Below are positions 36,374 through 44,872 of a stretch of 64,000 bases of DNA, in pieces (within the stretch, counting starts at the first letter, position 1; every line of letters begins with the position of its first letter). The translations under genes and the position numbers were made by a program. This DNA is from F-183 sp964627455 (GTDB lineage Bacteria; Acidobacteriota; Terriglobia; Bryobacterales; Bryobacteraceae): the NCBI GenBank assembly GCA_964627455.1, contig CAZVKC010000043.1:1-64000 (forward strand), given 5' to 3'. The notes under the pieces are model-generated. The model was not told the origin of the DNA, did not search any database, and saw nothing but the letters and a program-made list of their open reading frames with translations.

Positions 36374-37653
36374 GAATTGTCGTTTTTCATCAGCATTATC
36401 TGGCGCCTGGCCAAGGCGGAGGCTCGCGATTCAACGAGTTGTCGCGATTCTGGTCCGAAGCCGGCCACGAAGTGATTGTGCTCGCGGGCAGCGTGAACTT
36501 TTCCGGAAACACCGGCAGCCGCATCAGTTCCTGGAAGCTGTATCACGAAGAAGCAGGCGACGGCGGGGCACGCGTGTGGCGGTGCTGGGTGCCGGACACG
36601 TACGCGGGAAGTTATCTGCAGCGGGCGATCGCGTTTCTGGGCTACATGCTTTCGGCCGCCTGGGCTTCGCTGTTTTTGCCGCGCCCGGATGTGGTGATTG
36701 CGACATCTCCGCCGCTGGTCGCCGTGATGCCGGCGTGGGTGGCGTCCCGGATGCGTTGGAGGCGATGCCCGTGGGTATTCGAGATCCGCGATTTGTGGCC
36801 AGAGAGCGCGATTACGACCGGGGTCATCGGGCGGAACTCTTTGCTCGCGAAGCTGCTCTTTGCAATGGAGAGTTTTGCGGCAGCCAGAGCGGATTGCATC
36901 AATGTGCTCACTCCCGCGTTTCGGGAGGATCTGGTTGCGCGAGGTCTGGCGAGCGAAGACAAGATCGTATTCGTTCCCAACGGCGCCGACCTCGACGCCT
37001 TCCGTCCGGCGGCGGCGGATGGCGAGCTGCGGCGCGAGTTCGGATGGGGGGAACGGAAAGTCCTGCTGTATGCAGGCGCCCACGGCCGGGCGAATGCGCT
37101 CGACCAGTTGATTGGCGCAGCCGAGTTGCTTCGGAACCGGGCGGACATCCTGATCGCCTGTGTCGGCGAGGGTCCGGAACGAGCGCGGCTCACAGCGGAA
37201 GTCCAGGCTCGCGGACTCACCAACATTCTGTTCCATGGTCCGCAACCCAAGGGGCGGATGCCGGCGATCGTGAATGCCGCCACAGCCGGCATGGCGGTGT
37301 TGCAGAACAACCCGACGTTCCGGACGGTGTATCCGAACAAGGTTTTCGACTACATGGCGTGTGCGAAACCGGTGTTGCTGGCCATTGATGGCGTGGCCCG
37401 GACGCTGGTTTGCGACGAAGCCGCAGCAGGGCGGTTCGTGGAACCGGAGGATCCGGTGGCGCTCGCGCGGAACATCATCGAACTCGTGGATCAGCCGGCC
37501 GAGCGGGAACGCTTGGGGCTGAACGGGCTGGGGTGGGTGCGCGCGAACGCCGGACGGGAACAGCTGGCCGCGCGTTATCTGAAGATTCTGATGGATTTAG
37601 CAGCAGCAGAAGTGGAAGGAGTGACCGAGTCATGGCGAACACACCACTCTTGA
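36370..37653 (+). CDS. Glycosyltransferase family 4 (WbuB-like)
   Basis: A 427-residue GT-B glycosyltransferase. The N-terminal half begins MRIVVFHQHYLAPGQGGGSRF, followed by PDVVIATSPPLVAV and FEIRDLWPES, the hallmark of WbuB/PglA-like enzymes that act on lipid-linked sugars. The C-terminal donor domain holds VPNGADLDAF, YAGAHGRANALDQLI and the E-x7-E region PNKVFDYMACAKPVLLAIDG. It likely adds the second sugar to the lipid-linked initiator. It overlaps the fusion gene by four bases (ATGA). Confidence 0.9.
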   Translation: MRIVVFHQHYLAPGQGGGSRFNELSRFWSEAGHEVIVLAGSVNFSGNTGSRISSWKLYHEEAGDGGARVWRCWVPDTYAGSYLQRAIAFLGYMLSAAWASLFLPRPDVVIATSPPLVAVMPAWVASRMRWRRCPWVFEIRDLWPESAITTGVIGRNSLLAKLLFAMESFAAARADCINVLTPAFREDLVARGLASEDKIVFVPNGADLDAFRPAAADGELRREFGWGERKVLLYAGAHGRANALDQLIGAAELLRNRADILIACVGEGPERARLTAEVQARGLTNILFHGPQPKGRMPAIVNAATAGMAVLQNNPTFRTVYPNKVFDYMACAKPVLLAIDGVARTLVCDEAAAGRFVEPEDPVALARNIIELVDQPAERERLGLNGLGWVRANAGREQLAARYLKILMDLAAAEVEGVTESWRTHHS

Positions 37654-38315
37654 TTTACGGCGCGGGGGGATTCGCGCGCGAGGTTGCCTGGCTTGCCGAG
37701 ACCTGCCAGCGTCACGGCAATGGAATGGAGCCCGTCGCGTTCATCGACGATCACGCTGATCCGGAAAGCCCCCGAATTGTCAATGGCTTGCCGGTTTTCT
37801 CATTGGAATCCGCCGTCCGGCAGTTTCCCGGAGCCGCTGTCACTGCGGCCATCGGCAATCCGAAGGCCCGGCAGGCCGTGACCGAGAAGGCGCTGGCGGC
37901 AGGTCTGCGCCTCGTCCCGCTCGTCCATCCCCGAGTCGAGATGTCGCGCTTTGTCGATCTCGGTTCGGGAGTGGTGATCTGTGCCGGCAATACCCTGACC
38001 ACAAACATTACGTTGGGGGTGGGAGTACAGGTCAACCTGGACTGCACCATCGGCCACGACGCGGTCCTCGGGGACTATGTGACGCTGGCTCCGGGCGCGC
38101 ATGTTTCGGGCAATGTTCACCTGGGTAAGCGGGTGTATGTGGGTACAGGCGCGGTCATCATCAACGGATCTCTCGACGCACCGCTGATCATCGGGGACGA
38201 CGCCGTGATCGGCGCGGGAGCGTGTGTGACCAAGTCGGTCGGGGGGGGGTTGACAGCCGTCGGTGTGCCCGCCAAGCCCCTCGAACGCAAGGTTTTGGCA
38301 AATGCGGCGGCTTAA
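37632..38315 (+). CDS. PglD/NeuD-like sugar O/N-acetyltransferase (left-handed beta-helix)
   Basis: A 227-residue acetyltransferase. The N-terminal Rossmann-like PglD domain is clear (PLLIYGAGGFAREVAWLAE), followed by a hexapeptide-repeat beta helix (DLGSGVVICAGNTLTTNITLG, VNLDCTIGHDAVLGDYVTL, HVSGNVHLGKRVYVGTGAVI) and the C-terminal loop GVPAKPL. It would N- or O-acetylate a nucleotide sugar. Upstream overlap is 22 bases and downstream overlap 14 bases. GGAG precedes the ATG. Confidence 0.88.
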   Translation: MANTPLLIYGAGGFAREVAWLAETCQRHGNGMEPVAFIDDHADPESPRIVNGLPVFSLESAVRQFPGAAVTAAIGNPKARQAVTEKALAAGLRLVPLVHPRVEMSRFVDLGSGVVICAGNTLTTNITLGVGVQVNLDCTIGHDAVLGDYVTLAPGAHVSGNVHLGKRVYVGTGAVIINGSLDAPLIIGDDAVIGAGACVTKSVGGGLTAVGVPAKPLERKVLANAAA

Positions 38316-38904
38316 ACGGGGCCTCGATATCGCGATTGCGGGGGGTGCGCTCATGGCGTTCTCGCCGGTCTTCGCCGTGTTGTGGCTGCTGATCCGAGTA
38401 CGCATGGGGAGTCCTGTGATGTTCCGGCAGGAGCGTGGGGGACGGGGAAACCAGCCTTTTCATTTCTATAAACTCCGGACCATGACGGACGACCGGGATC
38501 CGAAGACCGGAGAGTTGCTTCCGGACCACGTGCGGCTCACTCCGCTGGGCAAGTGGCTTCGGGAAACGAGCCTCGACGAGTTGCCCCAATTGTGGAATGT
38601 CCTGCGGGGCGACATGTCCATTGTGGGACCGCGTCCCTTGCTGGCAGAGTATCTGCCGCTCTATGACCTGCACCAGAGGCGCAGACACGAAGTGCGTCCC
38701 GGGATCACCGGCTGGGCTCAGGTCAATGGCCGTAACTCTCTGAACTGGCTGGAAAAATTCGAAATGGACGTGTGGTATGTGGACCACTGGAGCCTACTGC
38801 TGGACCTGCGAATCCTGTGGCGGACGCTGGCGGTCGCAGTCGTGCGCAGGTCCGGAGTGGACCACGCCGATGAGGTCACGATGCCCCGCTTCACGGGCTG
38901 TTAA
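38302..38904 (+). CDS. Initiating sugar-phosphate transferase (PglC/EpsL-like)
   Basis: A 200-residue monotopic polyprenyl-phosphate phosphosugar transferase. One reentrant hydrophobic helix near residues 7-29 (DIAIAGGALMAFSPVFAVLWLL) is followed by the catalytic core: FRQERGGRG, FHFYKLRTM, the DE pair and DELPQLWNVLRGDMSIVGPRP, and PGITGWAQVNGRNSLNW. It should attach the first sugar to undecaprenyl phosphate. Small size fits the PglC class rather than the full WcaJ type. The ATG at 38302 overlaps the acetyltransferase gene. Confidence 0.93.
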   Translation: MRRLKRGLDIAIAGGALMAFSPVFAVLWLLIRVRMGSPVMFRQERGGRGNQPFHFYKLRTMTDDRDPKTGELLPDHVRLTPLGKWLRETSLDELPQLWNVLRGDMSIVGPRPLLAEYLPLYDLHQRRRHEVRPGITGWAQVNGRNSLNWLEKFEMDVWYVDHWSLLLDLRILWRTLAVAVVRRSGVDHADEVTMPRFTGC

Positions 38905-38918
38905 AGGAGGTGGTGGCC

Positions 38919-40151
38919 ATGAGTACGGCTACCTTTGCGCCGACGATCGCGGACGCCGCTCCGCAGGTGAGGTCGCGAGTACCAGCGGCGGCTGGACCCT
39001 GGCCTTTCTTCTCTGAAGACGATATCGCCGTCGTCAGCCGGGTCCTTGCGTCCGGGAAGGTGAACTACTGGACCGGGAACGAATGTCGCGAGTTTGAGAG
39101 GGAGTACGCCGAAAAGCTTGGTGTCCGGCATGCGATTGCGCTTGCCAATGGGACGGTCGCACTCGAATTGGCGCTGTACGCACTGGGCGTTGGTCCCGGG
39201 GACGAGGTCATTGTCACGCCCCGATCGTTTCTCGCGTCGGTCAGTTGCATCGTGATGCGGGGCGCCAGGCCCGTGTTTGCCGACATCGACCGGAATTCCC
39301 AAAACGTCACCGCAGAGACCATCGCGCCTTGCATAACGCCTCGGACCCGCGCGATTCTGGCTGTCCACCTCGCCGGTTGGCCTTGTGACATGGACCCGAT
39401 CCTGGACTTGGCGAAGGCGCACGGCTTGTGGGTGGTGGAGGACTGCGCCCAGGCGCACGGTTCGTATTACAAAGGCCGGCCGGCCGGGAGTATGGGCACA
39501 ATCAATGGCTTTTCCTTCTGCCAGGACAAGATCATGACCACTGGCGGCGAAGGGGGATTAGTGACGACCAACGATCCGGACCTATGGAACCGGGCCTGGT
39601 CATTCAAAGATCACGGCAAGAGTTACGAGGCCGTCTACAACCGCTCCCATCCACCTGGTTTCCGCTGGCTGCACGAGGATTTCGGGACCAACTGGCGGAT
39701 GCTGGAGATCCAGGGGGCGCTCGGAAGGCGCTGCCTGCGGCAACTCGATACCTGGGTCACGGTAAGACGGCGCCACGCCACCAGGCTCAATGAGATCCTG
39801 ACGGGTCTGCCTGCATTGCGGCTGACGATTCCGCCGGAACACATCGAGCATTCGTATTACAAATACTACGCGTTTGTCCGGCCGGAGGCGCTCCGGACCG
39901 GATGGAGCCGCGACCGGATTCTGGCCGAAGTCAGCGAGACTGGCGTGACCTGTCTTGCGGGTAGTTGCAGCGAGATGTACCGGGAGAAGGCCTTCGCCCG
40001 GCACGGCTTGGAGGTCACGGAGCGCCTGCCCGTGGCGGCCGAACTGGGAGAGACGTCCGTGATGCTACTCGTGCATCCGACGCTATCCGCAGAGGCAATA
40101 GAGTACGCAGGAGAAATCCTGAGGGACACCCTCAGAAAGGCTACCCGCTGA
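38919..40151 (+). CDS. DegT/DnrJ/EryC1/StrS aminotransferase
   Basis: A 410-residue PLP-dependent sugar aminotransferase. FFSEDDIAVVSRVLASGKVNYWTG is the typical opening; NGTVALELALYALGVGPGDEVI follows. The PLP lysine is K204 in SFCQDKIMTTGGEGG. PHDGxxY-like and late substrate segments (HEDFGTNWRMLEIQGALG; EHSYYKYYAFV) are present. It would make an amino-sugar from a 4-keto nucleotide sugar. AAAGGAGG lies nine bases before the ATG at 38919, deciding the start; an in-frame GTG at 38910 overlaps that site. Confidence 0.92.
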   Translation: MSTATFAPTIADAAPQVRSRVPAAAGPWPFFSEDDIAVVSRVLASGKVNYWTGNECREFEREYAEKLGVRHAIALANGTVALELALYALGVGPGDEVIVTPRSFLASVSCIVMRGARPVFADIDRNSQNVTAETIAPCITPRTRAILAVHLAGWPCDMDPILDLAKAHGLWVVEDCAQAHGSYYKGRPAGSMGTINGFSFCQDKIMTTGGEGGLVTTNDPDLWNRAWSFKDHGKSYEAVYNRSHPPGFRWLHEDFGTNWRMLEIQGALGRRCLRQLDTWVTVRRRHATRLNEILTGLPALRLTIPPEHIEHSYYKYYAFVRPEALRTGWSRDRILAEVSETGVTCLAGSCSEMYREKAFARHGLEVTERLPVAAELGETSVMLLVHPTLSAEAIEYAGEILRDTLRKATR

Positions 40152-40204
40152 TCCCCGCAAAATAGCTGTCACAAAACAGTCTGCGCGGGTCGAGGAGTGA
40201 AGCA

Positions 40205-41806
40205 ATGGTCGCTCATTTACGCGATTTCAAGACTCGAGAGGCGCTGCCCCGCATGCTGGCAGATCTGGTCATTGTTCAACTGGCCGCGATGCTGTCGCTG
40301 TTATCGACGTTCGTTTATTACGTTTTCTTCAACGGTGATGAGGTTCTGAGCCGGAGCTTCTTCATCGAAACCCTGAGAGGCAAGTTCCTGAATCAGTTTC
40401 CGCTGCTGGCTGCGGTCTTTCCGATCGTGTTCCTGGCATGCGGCGTGTACACTCGGACGCGCGGGTACAGTACACGGTATAAGTGGCCGACTCTGTTTCG
40501 CGGTTGTGCGCTGGCGTCGCTCTTGTACGTTGCAGCCAGCCTCCTGATCACGCGTGACGACTTGTTGCCCCGCAGTTCGCTGCTGGCGCTGCCGTTGCTC
40601 GTGACGACAGGCGTCATCGGGATTCGATGGGTGAAGAGCAGGTTGGATTCGGCCGTTTTGGGAACAACCGGCGACGAGCCGGGACCTTTCCATGATTCCG
40701 CAGGCGGATCGCGGCCTGCCGCCGCGCCGGTGCTGGTCGTCGGCGGGGCGGGCTACATCGGCTCGATTGTCGTTCGAAAGTTGTTGGATCGCGGTTTGCG
40801 AGTGCGGTTGCTGGACAAGCTGACCTACGGTGATTCGGCCATCGCGGGAGTTCTCGACCATCCGCGTCTCGAGTTCCTGCATGGGGACTGCCGGAACATC
40901 CAGGATGTCGTGCGCGCCATGGCTGGTGTCCGCGATGTCATCCACCTGGCGGCAATCGTCGGCGACCCGGCGTGCGCTGCAGACGACAAGAATGCGCGGG
41001 AGATCAACTATGCCGCCACGCGTATGATGCTCGAAATCGGAAAAGGCCACGGCGTGCAGCGGTTCCTGTTCGCCTCCAGTTGCAGCGTGTACGGAGCTAG
41101 TGACCTGATCATGGACGAGCAGTCGGCAACGGTTCCGATTTCGCTCTACGCGGAGACCAAGCTGAATTCTGAGAAGGTTCTGCTCGATGCAAAGTCATCG
41201 ACATTCCACCCGGTAGTCCTGCGTTTTTCGACCGTCTTCGGACTGGCGCCCCGGCCCCGCTTTGATCTGGTGGTGAACCTCCTCACGGCGAAGGCCCATC
41301 AGGAGGGCATCATCACAATCTTCAATGGAAACCAGTGGCGCCCGTTCATCCACGTGGAAGATGTCGCGGAGGCGGTGTGCAGGACGCTCGAAGCCCCAGT
41401 GGATCTGGTAAGCGGTCAGATCTTCAACGTCGGCGATGACCGTTTGAACTATACACTGAGCCAAGTCGCGGATCTGATCCGGCATGAGTTTCCCAATACT
41501 CAGGTCGAGGAGATCGAGAATAACGACCGGCGAAACTACAGGGTGTCGTTTGAGAAGATCCGGGAGCGAATCGGTTTCACTTGCCAGAGAACTCTCGAAG
41601 AGGGGATTCGGGAACTTCGAGTCGCGTTCGAGTCCGGCCAGATCGTCAATTACAAAGATCCGTTGTACAGCAATCTCACCTATGTCAAAACTTACGGTGG
41701 ATTTCACTCCGAGCGAGATCTCGATGCCCAGGTGATGGCGGCGTTTTCACACAGCCTGGCGAATCTGGCGGCGGTTGCTCCAGCCGAGGTTCCGGCAGCT
41801 CAGTAA
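40205..41806 (+). CDS. NAD-dependent sugar epimerase/dehydratase (SDR) with N-terminal membrane domain
   Basis: A 533-residue protein. Residues 1-155 hold about four hydrophobic helices (LADLVIVQLAAMLSLLSTFVYYVFF; LLAAVFPIVFLACGVY; CALASLLYVAASLLI; LLALPLLVTTGVIGI) like the membrane anchor of CapD/PglF-type dehydratases. The SDR domain starts at GGAGYIGS (180-187) and has SSCSVYG and the catalytic YAETK (315-319). Because a Tyr-x3-Lys pair is present, it is a standard extended SDR, not the PglF type, which replaces that Tyr. The reaction (epimerase, dehydratase or reductase) is open. GAGGAG precedes the ATG. It is the last gene of the operon before a convergent inverted repeat. Confidence 0.85.
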   Translation: MVAHLRDFKTREALPRMLADLVIVQLAAMLSLLSTFVYYVFFNGDEVLSRSFFIETLRGKFLNQFPLLAAVFPIVFLACGVYTRTRGYSTRYKWPTLFRGCALASLLYVAASLLITRDDLLPRSSLLALPLLVTTGVIGIRWVKSRLDSAVLGTTGDEPGPFHDSAGGSRPAAAPVLVVGGAGYIGSIVVRKLLDRGLRVRLLDKLTYGDSAIAGVLDHPRLEFLHGDCRNIQDVVRAMAGVRDVIHLAAIVGDPACAADDKNAREINYAATRMMLEIGKGHGVQRFLFASSCSVYGASDLIMDEQSATVPISLYAETKLNSEKVLLDAKSSTFHPVVLRFSTVFGLAPRPRFDLVVNLLTAKAHQEGIITIFNGNQWRPFIHVEDVAEAVCRTLEAPVDLVSGQIFNVGDDRLNYTLSQVADLIRHEFPNTQVEEIENNDRRNYRVSFEKIRERIGFTCQRTLEEGIRELRVAFESGQIVNYKDPLYSNLTYVKTYGGFHSERDLDAQVMAAFSHSLANLAAVAPAEVPAAQ

Positions 41807-41854
41807 GCACTCGTTACGGGGGACCCGAAGTCCTGCTGACGAATCGCCTTTGCT

Positions 41855-41885
41855 CCTTAGCCGGTTCACCTCGAATCGGCTAAGG
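41855..41885. terminator. Inverted repeat between convergent genes, possible bidirectional terminator
   Basis: ccttagccg (41855-41863) and cggctaagg (41877-41885) are perfect complements with a 13-base loop, placed between the SDR gene and the Hpt gene, whose stop lies in the loop. No T-run follows on either strand, so termination efficiency is doubtful. Confidence 0.5.
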
Positions 41886-42219
41886 TTACGAGTTCGGGAT
41901 GAAGGGCTTCATAGCTGTCGAGCAAATGCTGAAAAGCGGCTTCGACTCCCGACAGGTCCTGCGACCGGCCAATCATTTCCAGGTTCAGCGCCGCGCGAAA
42001 GACCGCATCTGCCGCGAAGTTGGCAACTGACCCCTTCAGGGTGTGGCTTGCACGCTCCAATGCCTTGGCATCGCGCGAAATCACCGCTTCCCTGATGTTC
42101 GCTTCCAGATTTGGATAATCATCCAAGAAGAGGGCTGCGATCTCTCGAAGCAACTCCTCATCTCCATCGACCCTGGATAACGCCAAGGCACGATCTAAGA
42201 CCTGCACTTCGTCCGACAT
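41866..42219 (-). CDS. Stand-alone Hpt (histidine phosphotransfer) domain protein
   Basis: A 117-residue single-domain Hpt protein. The phospho-accepting His59 lies in ERASHTLKGSVANFAA, with the Lys and Gly of the family motif following. It should relay phosphate between a hybrid histidine kinase and a response regulator. No kinase or regulator gene lies nearby, so its partners are elsewhere. The ATG at 42219 is preferred to a longer reading with non-conserved residues. It faces the exopolysaccharide operon and is divergent from an MFS gene. Confidence 0.88.
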   Translation of the reverse strand: MSDEVQVLDRALALSRVDGDEELLREIAALFLDDYPNLEANIREAVISRDAKALERASHTLKGSVANFAADAVFRAALNLEMIGRSQDLSGVEAAFQHLLDSYEALHPELVTLADSR

Positions 42220-42319
42220 ACACTTCCACCAGCGGAACCAAGCCGCCCAAGAGCACTTATCGACAACTCCAAACAATGCTGTTGGAGAAATCGTCTGGGA
42301 TTTCCCGCACCATGATATC

Positions 42320-43588
42320 GTGGACTACTTGTCGCCGCCGATGCCTCACTCGACTCCGTATCCTCCAATCCCAAACTGGCAGCGCTGGGCCACCGTCTGG
42401 CTGCTCTGCCTGGGAGTTGTCATCGCGTACGTGGACCGGGCCAATCTCTCCGTTGCCCTCGCATCCAAAGATTTCATTTCCTTCTTCCGCCTCACGAACG
42501 ATGATCGCGGCGCCTTGAATGCGGCTTTCTTCTGGTCTTATGCACTGCTCCAGATTCCAGCGGGAATGCTGGTAGACCGTTTCGGCGTCAAGCAACCCTA
42601 CACGATCTGTTTCATTCTCTGGTGTTGCGTTTCGGCATTGACAGGTGGAGTGCAGAGCGTGATGGCGCTACTGGGCATTCGAATGCTGCTCGGGATCTTC
42701 GAAGCACTGGTCACACCGGCCAGTCTCCGGTGGATCCGTTATAACGTCCCGGATGAGTCCAGGGGGTTGGCGTTCGGAATCTACATGGCCGGCACAAAAT
42801 ACGGCCCTGCAGTTGGCGCCTGGCTGGCTGCGGGGCTGATCGATTCCTTCGGCTGGCGCATGATGTTCGTGGCGCTCGGCCTTGGCGGACTCTTGTGGCT
42901 GGTTCCGTGGCAGACGATGGTCCGCAACAACGACCGTGAACTCGAGGCGGCCTCCGTCGCACAGCAGCCCAGCGGTTCGCGCATGCCGTTTCGTGAGGTC
43001 ATGCGGAAGCCCGCAGTGTGGGGCATCCTGATCGGGACCTACTGCTACAACTACTTCACCTTCTTCTCGATGACCTGGCTCCCCGCGTACTTCGCCGAGC
43101 GCCGTCATCTGTCCCTGAAGGACTCCGGCGCATACACGGGATTCAGCTTCGGCGGCATGGCTACGGTCGCGATTCTGGCCGGCTGGGCGGCGGACCATCT
43201 CATTGCCAAGGGCTGGGACCCGATCAAGGTGCGGCGTGGGTTCACCATCGCGGGTTTCGCCGTCGCGTCATCAGAAATCTTTGGCGCCATGTCCGATTCC
43301 AACGAATTCGCATTGATCATGGCTATCGTTTCACTCAGCGGACTCGGCCTTGCAACGGCGAATTACTGGGCGCTCACCCAGACACTGCTGCCCGGGGCTG
43401 CAGTCGGATCCATTTCCGGCGCACAGAACACCGCATCGAATCTCGCCGGAGCGACTGCCCCACTCTTTACTGGCTGGCTGATCACGGCAACCGGGAAATA
43501 CGAAGCCCCGATGTACGCGATCTGGGGCTTCCTTCTGCTCGGAATCGGCATGTACGTCTTCGTGGTCCGCGAGAAGTACACGCGTTAG
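42320..43588 (+). CDS. MFS transporter, ACS (anion:cation symporter) family
   Basis: A 422-residue major facilitator with about 12 membrane segments. NWQRWATVWLLCLGVVIAYVDRANLSVAL is the family opening; GMLVDRFGVKQPY is the first inter-helix loop motif. RGLAFGIYMAGTKYGPAVG and ILAGWAADHLIAKGW complete the pattern. Such proteins import organic acids or sugars acids such as glucarate or hexuronates. The substrate is not readable. It converges on a hydrolase gene 13 bases away. Confidence 0.9.
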   Translation: MDYLSPPMPHSTPYPPIPNWQRWATVWLLCLGVVIAYVDRANLSVALASKDFISFFRLTNDDRGALNAAFFWSYALLQIPAGMLVDRFGVKQPYTICFILWCCVSALTGGVQSVMALLGIRMLLGIFEALVTPASLRWIRYNVPDESRGLAFGIYMAGTKYGPAVGAWLAAGLIDSFGWRMMFVALGLGGLLWLVPWQTMVRNNDRELEAASVAQQPSGSRMPFREVMRKPAVWGILIGTYCYNYFTFFSMTWLPAYFAERRHLSLKDSGAYTGFSFGGMATVAILAGWAADHLIAKGWDPIKVRRGFTIAGFAVASSEIFGAMSDSNEFALIMAIVSLSGLGLATANYWALTQTLLPGAAVGSISGAQNTASNLAGATAPLFTGWLITATGKYEAPMYAIWGFLLLGIGMYVFVVREKYTR

Positions 43589-43591
43589 TTC

Positions 43592-43611
43592 CCAGGGACC
43601 GCTAACCCTGG
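43592..43611. repeat. Small inverted repeat between convergent genes
   Basis: ccaggg (43592-43597) and ccctgg (43606-43611) with an 8-base loop between the MFS stop and the hydrolase stop. Weak, without a T-run. Confidence 0.35.
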
Positions 43612-44795
43612 ACGCCTAACGCGCGCTCGAGGAATGGGATCCCCTGTTTGCCGTGGAAGCTGTGTTCGCCCTCGAAGACTTCCTGTGCAACGGCGTCGAC
43701 CGCGCCGAGCGACTCATACACTCGGCGAACCCGGCCATAACTTTCCCGGCTGGCGCCGATCGGAAAGATCGAGTCACGATCGCCGGACTCGATGAATAGC
43801 GGCCGGGGAGCGATGAGTCCCGCAACATCGTACATCTCGCACCAGTTGAGAATTCCCGGCACGTAATTGTCCATGCAATGCGCGATGCTGAGGATGCTGT
43901 CGCGGAACGTGTTCATGTAGCCGCTCACCATGGCGGCCTTGATCCGCGGTTCGAGCGCCGCGGCGAACACGGTACAGGTGCCTCCGCCGGAAATGCCCAT
44001 GCAGCCGACACGCGAAGCATCGAGTTGCGCCGGCCGCGTCTCAATCCAGTCGATCGCGCGCATGACGTCCCAAACGCGCCACGCGATCATGGTTTCGCCG
44101 AACAGCAATGCGGCCCCCGCAGCAGGCTGGCAGGCCGAGGTTCCCAGGCCTTTCTTTTTCGTTGCAGGATCCCGCCGGCATCCGAACGCCATCGGTTCGA
44201 TCGCCAGGGCGGCCATGCCGCCGCGTTCCACCACCTGAATCGCGAAGTCGTGCTGGTAGCCGTCTTTGCGCGTACGGTCGCGCCCCTGCGAATCGATGCC
44301 CACGATGTCGTCGACGCCTCGGCCGTGGCCGGGAACGCACACCACCACGGGTACGGGACCCTTCGCCGGGGTGGGCGTGAGCAGATACGCCAGCACCTGT
44401 ACGCCGGGCTGCGACGTGAAGACGAACTTTTCGCGCGTGTACCCTTTGAATTCGCGCTTCTCGAGCAGCACCGTCGCGAGCGGAACTTTCGATGACGGGA
44501 ACCCGCCGATCAGTTCCTGGATCTTCGGCTTCAGCCTGGCCTGCCAGTCCTGCGTCTGTCGCTTGGTGGCAGCATCCGGAAACGTCATGCGCAGCGGCGC
44601 GGATTTCCAGCGCGTGCGGGTCCACTCGACGGGATCGAAAGCCGCGAGGTCAACCTTGGATTCGAACCCGTCCAGCGCGCTTTCATACTTCGGCGTGGCC
44701 TCCGCCTGCTGCTGTTGTTGCTGTTGCGCGGCGGACGCAGCGGCAGCCGTCGCCGCCGTGGCGAGAGCCGCTCTCCGTGTGATTTTGCGAGGCAT
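43602..44795 (-). CDS. Alpha/beta hydrolase (dienelactone hydrolase/acetyl xylan esterase-like), Tat-exported
   Basis: A 397-residue hydrolase with a Tat signal (KITRRAALATAATAAAASAAQ) followed by a run of seven Gln. Catalytic triad candidates: the nucleophile Ser in GCMGISGGGTC, Asp in ESGDRDSIFPI and His in FEGEHSFHG. The loop VCVPGHGRGVDDIVGID and GMAALAIEPMAFGCRRDP fit secreted acetyl-esterase or DLH-type enzymes. It may release acyl groups from plant polymers, inferred from export and homology. The start ATG at 44795 is chosen because the twin-arginine motif follows it closely. Confidence 0.88.
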   Translation of the reverse strand: MPRKITRRAALATAATAAAASAAQQQQQQQAEATPKYESALDGFESKVDLAAFDPVEWTRTRWKSAPLRMTFPDAATKRQTQDWQARLKPKIQELIGGFPSSKVPLATVLLEKREFKGYTREKFVFTSQPGVQVLAYLLTPTPAKGPVPVVVCVPGHGRGVDDIVGIDSQGRDRTRKDGYQHDFAIQVVERGGMAALAIEPMAFGCRRDPATKKKGLGTSACQPAAGAALLFGETMIAWRVWDVMRAIDWIETRPAQLDASRVGCMGISGGGTCTVFAAALEPRIKAAMVSGYMNTFRDSILSIAHCMDNYVPGILNWCEMYDVAGLIAPRPLFIESGDRDSIFPIGASRESYGRVRRVYESLGAVDAVAQEVFEGEHSFHGKQGIPFLERALGVQG

Positions 44796-44872
44796 TCCCG
44801 ATCGAGTGTACAACTTTCCGGGCGCCCGGCGTCGCGTTGTTACCCTGAAGCCTGACAGCGGCGGCGGCGACG

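Noticed and set aside
36370..41806. A complete bacillosamine (PglF-E-D-C) pathway
   Set aside because: Aminotransferase, acetyltransferase and initiating transferase are present, but the only SDR has YxxxK rather than a PglF-type active site.
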